Source: Candidatus Saccharimonadota bacterium
Lineage (GTDB): Bacteria; Patescibacteriota; Saccharimonadia; Saccharimonadales; Saccharimonadaceae
Reading direction: 5' to 3'
Assembly: GCA_017406565.1 (NCBI GenBank)
Contig: JAFQYG010000004.1
Location: 1 to 62,632 of the forward strand
Length of the DNA: 62,632 bases
Position numbers and translations under genes: made by a program. This document shows positions 52,004 to 60,316 of the stretch, in pieces. How positions within the stretch are numbered: position 1 is the first letter of the stretch; every line of letters starts with the position of its first letter. Below the pieces are notes generated by a model. The model did not search any database. It was not told the origin of the DNA and saw only the letters and a list, made by a program, of their open reading frames with translations.

Positions 52004-52762
52004 ATGAAAACAACAAAAGGTTTTTCTGTGATTGCATTGATTATTTGCGTGGCGGTTGTGTCATTGATTGGAGTTGGTGCATATTTTGTGATTGATGGAA
52101 ATAATAATGCGACAGATTTTGATGACTATAATTTTTATTCAGTGATTGAACCAGATAAGAATAATGGTAATATTGGGGACCATGTTAAAGGCGATAAAAA
52201 TGCTCCTGTAATAGTGTTTGAATATGCTGATTATCAGTGCCCGGGGTGTGCTTCTATTAATCCTAAAGTAAATAAGGCTATTGAGGAGTCGGATGGAAAA
52301 TTAGCGGTCGTGTATCGTAGTTTTTTGCTTCCTTATCATAAGAATGGCACTGCAGCGGCTTCGGCAGCAGAGGCTGCAGGGTTACAAGGTTATTGGAAAC
52401 CTTATGCAAACAAACTATTTGCAGAACAGGCAGAATGGGAAGAAGCTTCTCCCTCTGAGCGAACGGCTATATTTAATAAGTATTTTACTGAAGTGACGGA
52501 TGGTAAGGGTGACCTAGATAAGTTTAACCAAGATTTGGCGAGTGAGAGCGTATCGAAGAAAATAAGTTTTGATATGGGGGTTGGCAAACGAGTGGATGTT
52601 CAATCAACTCCAGCATTTTATGTAGAAGGTCAGAATATTAATTGGAGTGAAGCTGGTAGTGTAGTAGTTAATGGAAAAACGATTAGCTGGGATTCTGGAA
52701 GAGGTGGCGATGATTTCGTCAAACTATTAAAAGATATTGCTGAAACTGCAGATTCGAAATAA
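52004..52762 (+). CDS. DsbA-family thiol oxidoreductase
   Basis: A 252-residue exported thioredoxin-fold protein. A membrane anchor/signal lies at residues 7-30; the redox motif is CPGC (79-82) in EYADYQCPGCASINP, and the cis-Pro loop is VQSTPAFYV. Between them is the DsbA helical insertion. It would introduce disulfides into secreted proteins such as the Cys-bearing FISUMP and pilin proteins of this window. Preceded by AAAGGGAG; a strong terminator follows. Confidence 0.9.
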   Translation: MKTTKGFSVIALIICVAVVSLIGVGAYFVIDGNNNATDFDDYNFYSVIEPDKNNGNIGDHVKGDKNAPVIVFEYADYQCPGCASINPKVNKAIEESDGKLAVVYRSFLLPYHKNGTAAASAAEAAGLQGYWKPYANKLFAEQAEWEEASPSERTAIFNKYFTEVTDGKGDLDKFNQDLASESVSKKISFDMGVGKRVDVQSTPAFYVEGQNINWSEAGSVVVNGKTISWDSGRGGDDFVKLLKDIAETADSK

Positions 52763-52763
52763 T

Positions 52764-52796
52764 AAAATTCCCCTCTTATGTAAGAGGGGAATTTTA
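52764..52796. terminator. bidirectional terminator
   Basis: AAAATTCCCCTCTTA/TAAGAGGGGAATTTT hairpin, shared by the DsbA-like gene and the convergent small gene. Confidence 0.92.
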
Positions 52797-52803
52797 TTTG
52801 AGA

Positions 52804-52959
52804 TTAAATCTCAATGAATTCTTGCCATGGCGCAGGAGCGATTTTGGCTTCTTTTTGCCCACTGTTCCTGCGTTTTGGCCGTTTGATACGCATGTATCCA
52901 GTTTTCTCCTTAATTGTTACGCTCGTCGACCGACCCACCTCGCGAAAGACTTTAGCCAT
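52804..52959 (-). CDS. 51-aa basic small protein
   Basis: Frame of 51 codons starting MAKVFREVGRSTSVTIKEKT and ending WQEFIEI, Lys/Arg-rich in the middle (MRIKRPKRRNSGQKE). It ends directly at the bidirectional terminator. An upstream in-frame ATG at 53004 would add 15 hydrophobic residues and overlaps the next gene's promoter region, so 52959 is preferred; AATAGG precedes it. No family recognised. The basic composition suggests nucleic-acid contact. Confidence 0.5.
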   Translation of the reverse strand: MAKVFREVGRSTSVTIKEKTGYMRIKRPKRRNSGQKEAKIAPAPWQEFIEI

Positions 52960-53054
52960 AAGCCTATTGGGAAAAATAATGAGCGATGGGAATAATTCTA
53001 GCAAAGATTTTGGAAACGTGCAAGCATAAAGTGTTTCATGTTATAATTCATAGT

Positions 53055-53729
53055 ATGAAAAAGCGTGGGCGCATTAAAATTCACAAGGTTAAAACTTGGC
53101 AGTTGCTAGTGGTTTTAATGCCATTGCTTTTTGTTGATGCAACACTTTTAAGAATGGATCATGTTCGAATGACGGAGCTGCGTGATGCGGTATTATCTGC
53201 TGATGAAGAAAATAATGATGAAGAGATTGCAAAACGATTAGAAGAATTGAAAAATTTTGTTTTTTCAAATATCGTGATTAATGTGGTTGATGATAATGGT
53301 GAACAGAGAATAATATTTGGAACGGGACCTTTTTATCTTGAGCATCAGTATATTAGAGCAGCTAATGCTGCGCTTGAGGAAGCAGAGAAGAATGTGGTTT
53401 CGGACGGCAATCCAAATGGTAATATATATGCGGCCGCTTCAGAGGTTTGTCGTGCTCAAGCGATAGCGAATGGCTGGAGTTGGGATAACCCAAATTATAT
53501 TAATTGTATGATGAGTGAAATACAGAAGTACCCAGCTGCAAATGATTTGTCAAGTAGTATTGTGGCTAGCTTGCCATCGACGGAACTATATCGTAAAAAC
53601 TTTGCTTCACCGATTTGGGCGCCGAGTTTAACTGGATTGGTACTTTTGATTACGCTAGCGATTATTGTTGTAATAATTATCAGAGCTGTTGTCTGGGTGA
53701 TATTGCGCTTATCCCTGTTATTCTTGTGA
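53055..53729 (+). CDS. hypothetical membrane protein, TM at both ends
   Basis: A 224-residue protein with an N-terminal membrane helix (~13-32), a hydrophilic outer domain with two Cys (SEVCRAQAIANGWSWDNP and NYINCMMSEI), and a hydrophobic C-terminal segment (~190-222). The middle resembles no family I know. TATAAT (53042-53047) is 7 nt before the ATG; the longer frame from 52986 lies upstream of it. The two Cys may form a disulfide outside the cell. Confidence 0.65.
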   Translation: MKKRGRIKIHKVKTWQLLVVLMPLLFVDATLLRMDHVRMTELRDAVLSADEENNDEEIAKRLEELKNFVFSNIVINVVDDNGEQRIIFGTGPFYLEHQYIRAANAALEEAEKNVVSDGNPNGNIYAAASEVCRAQAIANGWSWDNPNYINCMMSEIQKYPAANDLSSSIVASLPSTELYRKNFASPIWAPSLTGLVLLITLAIIVVIIIRAVVWVILRLSLLFL

Positions 53730-53763
53730 TTATAGATGAATACCCTAAAAAAATAGAAAAACC

Positions 53764-53792
53764 CCTTGACAATTGTTCTCCCGAATCATAAG
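53764..53792 (+). promoter_or_regulatory. promoter of the 67-aa gene
   Basis: TTGACA at 53764-53769, 17 nt, TAAGAT. A leader of about 26 nt contains AAGGAGG before the ATG at 53826, one of the strongest ribosome sites in the window. Confidence 0.7.
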
Positions 53793-53825
53793 ATAAGAAT
53801 ATATTAACTTAAGGAGGAAAGCTAA

Positions 53826-54029
53826 ATGGCTTACGAACATACCAACGGTAAAGGTGTGAAATATTACCTACACAAATCTGAAGTTACTCTTCGTGGTGGC
53901 AAGCCTCAAACAATTTATTTCTTTACTAAGGAAGAAAAAGGTGGCAAGGGCACTCCTTGTGATTTGCCAGCTGATCGTATGGTTGTCGAGAATCCACGCA
54001 ATGGATTCCTTACTCTTAAGAAGAAATAA
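53826..54029 (+). CDS. 67-aa conserved small protein
   Basis: Product starts MAYEHTNGKGVKYYLHKSEV and has RGGKPQTIYFFTKEEKGG and DLPADRMVVENPRNGFLTLKKK-type ends (split at residue 50). Compact, beta-rich and basic. I recall similar small proteins in Saccharibacteria and other CPR genomes, without a known role. The consensus -35, strong ribosome site and dedicated terminator imply high expression, in contrast to the leaderless genes around it. Confidence 0.8.
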   Translation: MAYEHTNGKGVKYYLHKSEVTLRGGKPQTIYFFTKEEKGGKGTPCDLPADRMVVENPRNGFLTLKKK

Positions 54030-54040
54030 TCATTGGAGTT

Positions 54041-54068
54041 AAAAAACCGCCCTTCGGGGCGTTTTTTT
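54041..54068 (+). terminator. strong rho-independent terminator
   Basis: AAAAAACCGCCC, TTCG tetraloop, GGGCG and seven T, directly after the 67-aa gene. Confidence 0.95.
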
Positions 54069-54140
54069 ATGGTGAAGTATATAATGCTGATAACGGTTAT
54101 GATATAATGAATGTATAAAGATATTTGAAAGGAAATCATT

Positions 54141-54689
54141 ATGGAACAAAATGAAGTCACTCCGTTTCCAGTAGTAGAAAACAAACAGAAGAATGATAAA
54201 AACTGGAAAATAGCTACGGTAGTTGCTTCCGTTGTGGCAGTTTGTGGGATTGGGTTCGGTGTTTATGGTATGATTAGCGCTAATTCTATCAAATCTTCTA
54301 TTACTACGAAGGATGATGAAATAAAGAATTTGAATACTAAGATAGAGGATTTAAACGCTGAGATTGAAGAACTTGAATCGCAAATTGAGGAACAGCCAAT
54401 TGAATATGATGATTGGGATGAGGATAGCGAAGAGTCGGAAGTAGAGCCAACAGTAGATAGAAACCTAACAGCAGATGTCCAAAATGGAGTCTTTATATTA
54501 ATGGATAAAGATGGGAAAATTGTGGCAAAAGATAACACAAAAGATGTTGCGGAAATAGTATCATGCGATTCTGGGACAGCTACTTCATCATCTCCTTTGA
54601 AATGCGTAGCGAAATCTGCTGACGGAAGAAGTGTTTGGTTTACTTATGATTTTGAGAGTAAAGAATTGAAATCGGGATATTCGGATTAG
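54141..54689 (+). CDS. single-TM protein with coiled coil
   Basis: A 182-residue protein: short cytoplasmic start, membrane helix (~23-46), a coiled coil of heptads (KNLNTKIEDLNAEIEELESQ, ~60-80), an acidic linker (DDWDEDSEESEVE) and a small C-terminal domain (~115-182). No family recognised. TATAAT lies near 54102-54107 with a GAAAGGAA ribosome site. A decayed partial copy of its 5' end follows directly (54715-54885). Confidence 0.7.
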   Translation: MEQNEVTPFPVVENKQKNDKNWKIATVVASVVAVCGIGFGVYGMISANSIKSSITTKDDEIKNLNTKIEDLNAEIEELESQIEEQPIEYDDWDEDSEESEVEPTVDRNLTADVQNGVFILMDKDGKIVAKDNTKDVAEIVSCDSGTATSSSPLKCVAKSADGRSVWFTYDFESKELKSGYSD

Positions 54690-54714
54690 ATCAAAAGGAA
54701 GAATGATTGGTGGA

Positions 54715-54885
54715 GTAAGGAACTATTCAAGCGTCAGCTGCGGGTAGTAGTAAACAGAATAATTAAAAAAGGATAGAGAATTGCTGCAATTGTTGTTTCT
54801 ATTGTGGCAGTCTGTGAGATTGGTTTCGATGTTTATGGTATGATACAGAGTACGCAAAATAGCACTCTAAACTATCAAGGTGCTT
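54715..54885 (+). pseudogene. decayed duplicate of the coiled-coil gene 5' end
   Basis: The DNA matches the start of 54141-54689 with changes: GTAGTAGTAAACAGAATAAT, then TTTCTATTGTGGCAGTCTGT and GATGTTTATGGTATGAT. The initiator region is lost, an in-frame stop and frame changes occur, and homology ends after the membrane-helix region. A tandem-duplication remnant. Confidence 0.75.
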
Positions 54886-54902
54886 GATAAATGTTTACTA
54901 TT

Positions 54903-54931
54903 AAAAAATCGGCCAAAATGCCGACTTATAT
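54903..54931 (+). terminator. probable terminator
   Basis: Stem TCGGC/GCCGA with A-rich 5' and T/A-rich 3' flank, after the decayed duplicate. Confidence 0.6.
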
Positions 54932-54938
54932 ATAATTT

Positions 54939-54970
54939 GCCTTAGAGAGACACAGGGGAGAGTCGCTTTT
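54939..54970 (+). repeat. conserved element upstream of FISUMP gene 1
   Basis: GCCTTAGAGAGACACAGGGG plus AGAGTCGCTTTT, 29 of 32 bases identical to 61539-61570. Both copies lie about 150-180 nt before the ATG of a FISUMP gene and just after a hairpin. Downstream TTTTCTTGCTT-TTTAAAAAA, TATAAT and AAAGGT-ATACTAC are also conserved. Confidence 0.8.
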
Positions 54971-55119
54971 GTACGTTTCTTTATATCTCGGTACTTTTGA
55001 ATTTTTATCTATTAGCCATCAAACGAGTACGAATATACGACGGTCGAGAATCTTTTCTTGCTTATTTAAAAAAATGCTATAATTATTAGCATAAAGGTTA
55101 TACTACCAAAGGACAATAA

Positions 55120-56889
55120 ATGACGAAGAACAAAAACTGGATTATCGCTACTCTCGTATTCATGGGTTTCACTATGTTTACCGGGAGTTTTTTAATATCT
55201 ACTAATGTCTCTGCTGACGATGTAGTAGACAATGTTAACATCAATGTACCAGTCTCTTGTTCCCTAGAAGGCACAGGCATGACTTCACATAATGCCAATA
55301 TAGTAAATGGTACTTATCAAGCAGATATTGGCTCTACTACACTTAAGGCATTCTGTAATGATAATAATGGCTTTGCTATCTACGCCATAGGTTTTACTGA
55401 TGATGAATATGGAAAAACAGTCCTAACAAATAATACCCTAGGTACTTCTGCTGATATAGCTACTGGAACAGCTACAAGTGGTAGTACATCTAACTGGGCG
55501 ATGAAACTAGCCACTAATACAAGTGCTACCTATGCCTTAACTCTAGATAATGGATTTGGTAGTTATAGTTCAGTACCAGCAACTTATACTAAAGTCGCAC
55601 ATAGAGATAGTGGTACAGATACAGGTACTAGTGCCACTGGCTCAGAGCTAACTTCAACCTATGCAGCTTATATGAATCAAACTCAACCTGCTGGAACTTA
55701 TACTGGACAAGTGAAATACACTTTAGTCCATCCAGCCAGTGAAGAGCCACTTCAACCTCAACTAGCTACTGCCGGATGCATCAATTACTTTGCTAATGCT
55801 AGTACAGCTGTTGGTGAAATGGGCTGTCAGTCTGCAACTAACAATGCATCAGTAGATCTCTGGGCATCTAACTTCAAACGAGAAGGTTATGGCTTTGCTG
55901 GTTGGAATGATAAATATGACTATTCTGGGAACTTCTATGGTCCTAACCAAACTATCACCGCTCCAGCAGATGTACAAACAAAAGGCCTATCCCTCTATGC
56001 AGTCTGGATTAAATCTGCTGGTTCACTTCAGAACTGGGATGGCTGTTCTAGCTTAGCACAAGGCGCTACTACTGCTCTTACAGACGAAAGAGATGGTAAT
56101 ACCTATGCTATTGCTAAACTCGCAGATAACAAATGCTGGATGATAGAAAACTTAAGACTTGCAGACAAAGACAGCAGTAATAACTACATAGACCTAGATT
56201 CTACTAACACTCACAACCCATCTACTCCACTAAACAACTCTTGGTACTATAAGAATCAACAAGGTACTCTCACCACTTCTAATCATCTTTCTGCCACTTC
56301 AGATCCTACTTCTACTAGTCCAGATACTGCTTGGTGTGCATATAATTATTCTACTTGTGATAACCAATCCATGCTAGCTACCAATAACACTACTCTCTTC
56401 ACTAACAATACTGCCTCTAGCTACAGTGCATCTAGCAACGTATACAGCTATGGCAACTATTACAACTGGTATTCTGCTACAGGAGGTCATGGTAAATATG
56501 GTGGTTCCTACGATTCTAGCTACACTGCCTCAGGTGATATTTGTCCAGCAGGCTGGCATCTACCAACAGGCAAAGACGCTACAGGTGACTTTGGCGTCCT
56601 AGATATCGCCTTAGGTGGTACTGGTGCATATTCAGATTCTAGTACTACCCCTACTGGAGCAACTATGTCTCTAGCATACCGTTCATATCCAAACAACTTC
56701 GTCTATTCCGGCTTCGTGCATGGTGCGTTGGTCGGCGACCGTGCTTCCCTCGGGGGCTATTGGTCCGCTTCTGGGGGCAGTAGTAATAACGCCTACAGCA
56801 TAGGCTTCAGCAGCACGTTCGTCTACCCAGGCACGAGCAACGGCGTCAAGCATAGCGGGTGGGTGGTGCGGTGTGTCGCTGGTGTGTAG
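55120..56889 (+). CDS. secreted FISUMP (C-type-lectin-like) surface protein 1
   Basis: A 589-residue secreted protein. Signal peptide at 1-32 (cleavage near VSADD), an N-terminal beta domain to ~205 (NVNINVPVSCSLEGTGM), an InlB/Flg_new-like repeat (GYGFAGWNDKYDYSG to LSLYAVW, ~265-300), and a C-terminal FISUMP domain (~305-589) with DNKCWMIENLRL, YGNYYNWYSATGG, ICPAGWHLPTG and the closing YWSASGG ... VRCVAG. Many Cys suggest disulfides. Promoter TATAAT at 55078-55083. The last 64 codons differ sharply in composition from the rest (see 56698-56889). Likely an adhesin or ligand-binding protein. Confidence 0.85.
   Translation: MTKNKNWIIATLVFMGFTMFTGSFLISTNVSADDVVDNVNINVPVSCSLEGTGMTSHNANIVNGTYQADIGSTTLKAFCNDNNGFAIYAIGFTDDEYGKTVLTNNTLGTSADIATGTATSGSTSNWAMKLATNTSATYALTLDNGFGSYSSVPATYTKVAHRDSGTDTGTSATGSELTSTYAAYMNQTQPAGTYTGQVKYTLVHPASEEPLQPQLATAGCINYFANASTAVGEMGCQSATNNASVDLWASNFKREGYGFAGWNDKYDYSGNFYGPNQTITAPADVQTKGLSLYAVWIKSAGSLQNWDGCSSLAQGATTALTDERDGNTYAIAKLADNKCWMIENLRLADKDSSNNYIDLDSTNTHNPSTPLNNSWYYKNQQGTLTTSNHLSATSDPTSTSPDTAWCAYNYSTCDNQSMLATNNTTLFTNNTASSYSASSNVYSYGNYYNWYSATGGHGKYGGSYDSSYTASGDICPAGWHLPTGKDATGDFGVLDIALGGTGAYSDSSTTPTGATMSLAYRSYPNNFVYSGFVHGALVGDRASLGGYWSASGGSSNNAYSIGFSSTFVYPGTSNGVKHSGWVVRCVAGV
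56698..56889 (+). other. candidate DGR-type variable region at the 3' end of the FISUMP gene
   Basis: From TTC at 56698 to the stop, the sequence turns abruptly GC-rich and 31 of 63 sense codons end in C (GGC, TTC, GTC, AGC, TAC, TCC), whereas upstream codons mostly end in A or T. This is what adenine mutagenesis of AAC-rich template codons would yield. Its position, the last part of a C-type-lectin-like domain, is where diversity-generating retroelements act. No reverse transcriptase or template repeat is in the window, so the call is inference. Confidence 0.55.
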
Positions 56890-56935
56890 TCGTTTCTTTT
56901 CGTTTTCTTCAGAGTCCCATGGCGGTAAATTTGCT

Positions 56936-56965
56936 ATCACGCTTCAATTGAGGCGTGATTTTTTC
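56936..56965 (+). terminator. hairpin/terminator after FISUMP gene 1
   Basis: ATCACGC/GCGTGAT stem followed by T6, 47 nt past the stop. Hairpins just beyond variable regions also help retrohoming in studied DGRs. Confidence 0.8.
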
Positions 56966-56989
56966 AGCCAAAATTGTCAATTACTTCAA

Positions 56990-57217
56990 TATGGAGAAGT
57001 ATTGACGGTAAAAAAGAAGCCCCTGCGGTAGGAGCATATTGCCCCGTGCAAGAACTTCATTAACTTATAGTATATCAATTTTTTATTATATTTTAAAACA
57101 TATATGCTATAACAATAAATGGTTCGGTTTCCGAATTGGCGTCGTAATGGCGATACTTTCCGGGTGATAATCTACTGGATAGGAGGCGAACCGACCTAGT
57201 AACGCTGTTAAGCGTGA
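56990..57217. other. non-coding junction region with hairpins
   Basis: No gene seen. It holds a hairpin (GTCAATTACTTC/GAAGTATTGAC, 56986-57015), an AT-rich stretch, an inverted pair GGTTCG (57121-57126) and CGAACC (57187-57192), a small ACGCT/AGCGT hairpin (57202-57214), and an AGGAGG with no frame behind it. Confidence 0.5.
57187..57200 (+). other. candidate attachment site, left
   Basis: CGAACCGACCTAGT, in direct orientation with CGAATTGACCTAGT at 60990-61003 (12 of 14 identical, 8-bp common core GACCTAGT). The pair brackets the recombinase cassette 3.8 kb apart. Confidence 0.4.
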
Positions 57218-58870
57218 TTATTTTATATCTTCTAATGACACTCTGATATGTTCACCGCCATAGAAGTTGTAGATTAGTAAAGTTGGTTTTACTGTGACAT
57301 AGTCAATAGTTTGGATAAAAGTTTTAGCATCAAACTTGGTGAGCTGAGCTGGCAGAGATTTAATAGTTTTAATAAATCTCTCAAGCTCAGCTTTCCTGGC
57401 TCGTAGGTTATTTTGCTCTTCTTCTAATCTCTTCTTTTCTGCCATCGCTTTTATCATTTCAGCTTTAAAGGCTTCCTGGCGTAAACTATATTCACTGCTT
57501 TTACCATAGGTAAATTCCCATTCACGTTCAAAGGCTATCCGAGCTTCTTCTATCTCTTTTATCTTCTGATCTTCAGCACGGATGGCTTGCTCTAGTTTCC
57601 TTGGCTCTAACTTCTGTTCTAATCTAGCCAACTTCCGCTCGTATTTAGCCAAATATTCGCCCTTTCCGGCGAGAAATTCATTAATAGCGTATAAGTACCC
57701 ACTTACTAGCCATTCTTCGCGAAGATTTGGGGTTTTACATTTTTTGCCACCATAGGCTGTCTCTTCTGTATATTTATTTCTGCAGACCCAGGTAGAATAT
57801 TTGATATTGCCTCTAGAGTTCCAAGTCTTATGGCCAAATTTCCCACCACACTCATTACAGATAACTTTACCCACAAATGGGCTTTTTGCTGTACCACGAT
57901 TGTTGCGAGTAGATCTTTCTTCTATCAGCTCTTTGGCTTTTGCAAAAGTATCACGGTCTATGATGGGTTCATGATTATTTTTTACTAGTACTTGAGGTTT
58001 CTCACCATTATTTTTGTGACATTGTTTATCTAAGTAGCTCTTTTTGAAGGTCTTTTGTAAGAGTACATCACCAGTATATTTTTCATTGGTGACAACTCTT
58101 TTAACTGCCATGCCCATCCAAGGTTTGTTTTTCTTGGTGACGATACCAAGACTATTAAGATGAGTAGCAATTGAAGTATAAGACATACCGTTAAGAAAGA
58201 GTGAGAAGATTAGTTTTACTGTTTCAGCTTCTTCAGGCACTATCTCTGGTTCACCATCAGCTCCTTTTTTATAACCTAGAAAGTTGCCATAACAGATGTT
58301 CACTTTACCTTCTCTCATATTACGTTCTTTGCTCCAGCGTACGTTGTTAGATAAGGTGTTTGAATAGTGTTCATTGGCGGCTCCTAACATCTGGAGCATC
58401 ATGCGAGTCTGAGTTCCAGATGTAAGAATACCTTCAGATTCAAAATTGACTTCTACACCATAGTATTCTAATTCATCTAATATCTTAATAAACTCAGCAT
58501 TATTCCTGCCAAACCTAGAAGTGGCTTTGGCGATGATGTGGTCAATCTTACCAGCTCTCACGTCATCCATCATTTCTAGGAAACCGGCTCTACCTTTTAG
58601 GCTAGTGCCACTCTTTCCTTCATCACCATAGATCTTCACTAATTCCCAATCTGGATTGTTTGCAATGAGTTTTTCAAAATAAGATTTTTGAAGAGCATAG
58701 CTGCCTTGTTGCTCTTCCTGGCTAGTACTTACTCTGCAATAAGCCGCGACACGCTTTTTCTGATAGATTGGTGTGACACCATCTTTCTCTGGGTGGAGAC
58801 TTTTGGTGGCTGGGATGATCTTTACAGTCTTGCCATTACGAGTGGTGATAGTTTCAGGTTTATTATTCAT
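57218..58870 (-). CDS. large serine recombinase B
   Basis: A 550-residue large serine recombinase. The catalytic Ser is in AAYCRVSTSQEEQ (~33-45); ATSRFGRN, the recombinase domain (EAETVKLIFSLFLNGMS, NEKYTGDVLLQKT) and a zinc ribbon (CNECGGKFGHKTW ... VCRN) follow, then a coiled-coil (~420-500). It overlaps recombinase A by 4 nt, so they are coupled and may act as a pair, as CcrA and CcrB of SCCmec do with similar sizes and order. It would integrate or excise the cassette. Confidence 0.93.
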   Translation of the reverse strand: MNNKPETITTRNGKTVKIIPATKSLHPEKDGVTPIYQKKRVAAYCRVSTSQEEQQGSYALQKSYFEKLIANNPDWELVKIYGDEGKSGTSLKGRAGFLEMMDDVRAGKIDHIIAKATSRFGRNNAEFIKILDELEYYGVEVNFESEGILTSGTQTRMMLQMLGAANEHYSNTLSNNVRWSKERNMREGKVNICYGNFLGYKKGADGEPEIVPEEAETVKLIFSLFLNGMSYTSIATHLNSLGIVTKKNKPWMGMAVKRVVTNEKYTGDVLLQKTFKKSYLDKQCHKNNGEKPQVLVKNNHEPIIDRDTFAKAKELIEERSTRNNRGTAKSPFVGKVICNECGGKFGHKTWNSRGNIKYSTWVCRNKYTEETAYGGKKCKTPNLREEWLVSGYLYAINEFLAGKGEYLAKYERKLARLEQKLEPRKLEQAIRAEDQKIKEIEEARIAFEREWEFTYGKSSEYSLRQEAFKAEMIKAMAEKKRLEEEQNNLRARKAELERFIKTIKSLPAQLTKFDAKTFIQTIDYVTVKPTLLIYNFYGGEHIRVSLEDIK

Positions 58871-60306
58871 GATAAGCTCCTTTTATTAGGCTCGTTTTTA
58901 TCATCCTCATTTAAGTTAGCTCTTTTCTTGGCATGACGAATTAAGGCTTTCTCGCGAGCTTTCTTTTTCATTTCTGGAGTCCAAGACTCTTTACGTGAGA
59001 TAAACTGCCAGGAAATGGTTACTACCTCGCTACTCACTAGGTGGTATTCTAAAGTCTGGTCTTTATATGCGATGATCTTAGAGATATGACGAATGAGCAG
59101 TTCGTTTGTGAGGGGATCGCTTTGCTTAATCAGGCCTCGTTCTTCTAATATTTTAGTAGTGATAGAGATGAGAATATTTTCTGGGATGGATTTATTAGGG
59201 CAAGCATCCTTGCCTAGTTCTAAGAAGTTCCGGCAGACCCAGAGCTTGCGATTATTGCCTGAAATGTGTTTGTAGTTAAAATATGTCTTACATTCTGAAC
59301 AGCGGATCAGACGGGTGAAAAGTTTTGTAGAAGGGTTTTCTTTATGGGAAATGAACGCTTTATTATTCTTGGCCTTATCTTTGGCTTGCTCGTTTTTTCG
59401 TTTACGCCTTTCTCTTTCTTTCTGAGCTAGTGCAAAAGTTTCTTTAGTGATGATGGCTTCATGCTCATCTTCTATTAAGTACTGTGGTAATTCACCATGA
59501 TTAGCGACTTTTCTTTTTGTGAGATAATGGTCGCGATAGGTTTTTTGTAATAGTAAATCGCCAGTGTACTTTTCGTTTGTGAGAACGCCTTTTAAGGTGG
59601 ATGGACGCCACTTCACTCCGTTTATGGTAGTGATATTGTCTTGGTTTAGTTTCTTTGCGATAGCCATCAGCCCCATCCCAGAAAGATACATTTCATAAAT
59701 CTGTTTTACTACTTTAGCCTCCTCGGGAATCACAATGTACTGGCTACTTACGACTTGGTAACCATAGGTCCGGTTGGATGTAGGGATACCAGCTTTAAAA
59801 CGATTCCTGATTGCCCATTTTTGGTTTTCACTATTCTGCTTAGATTCTATTTCAGCTTGGATGCCTTGGAATTGGAGCCTAAAGTTGGTGTCTGGGTTAG
59901 CGGTATTAAGGTTTTCATTATCAAAGATGACGGTGACATCTAACTCTCTTAGTTCTTTTATCACATCTAGTACTGCTGCCATATTCCTACCAAACCTAGA
60001 AACAGTTTTAGTCAGAATGATATCTATCTTACCGCTCCTACAGTCTTCCATCATCCTATTAAAGGCTGGGCGACTGAGCTTGGTGCCAGTAACGCCTTCG
60101 TCTACATAATGGTCTACAAAGACCCAACCGGGATGGCTTTCTATGTAATGCTCTAAGTGTTCCATCTGCATCTCTATAGAATGATGCTTCTCTTCACTCT
60201 CGCGAGATACTCTAGAATAAACTGCTACACGTTTTTTGGAGAATTGTTTGAGGTCGCTTCTTGGGATATAACTGATATATTTTTCTTGGTTCATGGTTAC
60301 CTCCAC
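58867..60306 (-). CDS. large serine recombinase A
   Basis: A 479-residue large serine recombinase. Catalytic region VAVYSRVSRESEEKH (~27-41), KTVSRFGRN, recombinase domain (NEKYTGDLLLQKTYRDHY), zinc ribbon (CSECKTYFNYKH ... VCRN). The C-terminal tail is Lys-rich with no long coiled coil, unlike recombinase B. An in-frame Met four residues on (60294) is an alternative start. It follows the HTH gene by 10 nt. Sequence style resembles Firmicutes mobile elements. Confidence 0.93.
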   Translation of the reverse strand: MEVTMNQEKYISYIPRSDLKQFSKKRVAVYSRVSRESEEKHHSIEMQMEHLEHYIESHPGWVFVDHYVDEGVTGTKLSRPAFNRMMEDCRSGKIDIILTKTVSRFGRNMAAVLDVIKELRELDVTVIFDNENLNTANPDTNFRLQFQGIQAEIESKQNSENQKWAIRNRFKAGIPTSNRTYGYQVVSSQYIVIPEEAKVVKQIYEMYLSGMGLMAIAKKLNQDNITTINGVKWRPSTLKGVLTNEKYTGDLLLQKTYRDHYLTKRKVANHGELPQYLIEDEHEAIITKETFALAQKERERRKRKNEQAKDKAKNNKAFISHKENPSTKLFTRLIRCSECKTYFNYKHISGNNRKLWVCRNFLELGKDACPNKSIPENILISITTKILEERGLIKQSDPLTNELLIRHISKIIAYKDQTLEYHLVSSEVVTISWQFISRKESWTPEMKKKAREKALIRHAKKRANLNEDDKNEPNKRSLS

Positions 60307-60316
60307 TTATACTTTG

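Noticed and set aside
57121-57200. Riboswitch or tRNA-like RNA
   Set aside because: There is an inverted GGTTCG/CGAACC pair, but no match to a known riboswitch core and no gene on the plus strand behind it.
56990-57217. Template repeat for the FISUMP variable region
   Set aside because: The sequence next to the gene has no resemblance to 56698-56889 and is not AAC-rich; no template was found anywhere in the window.
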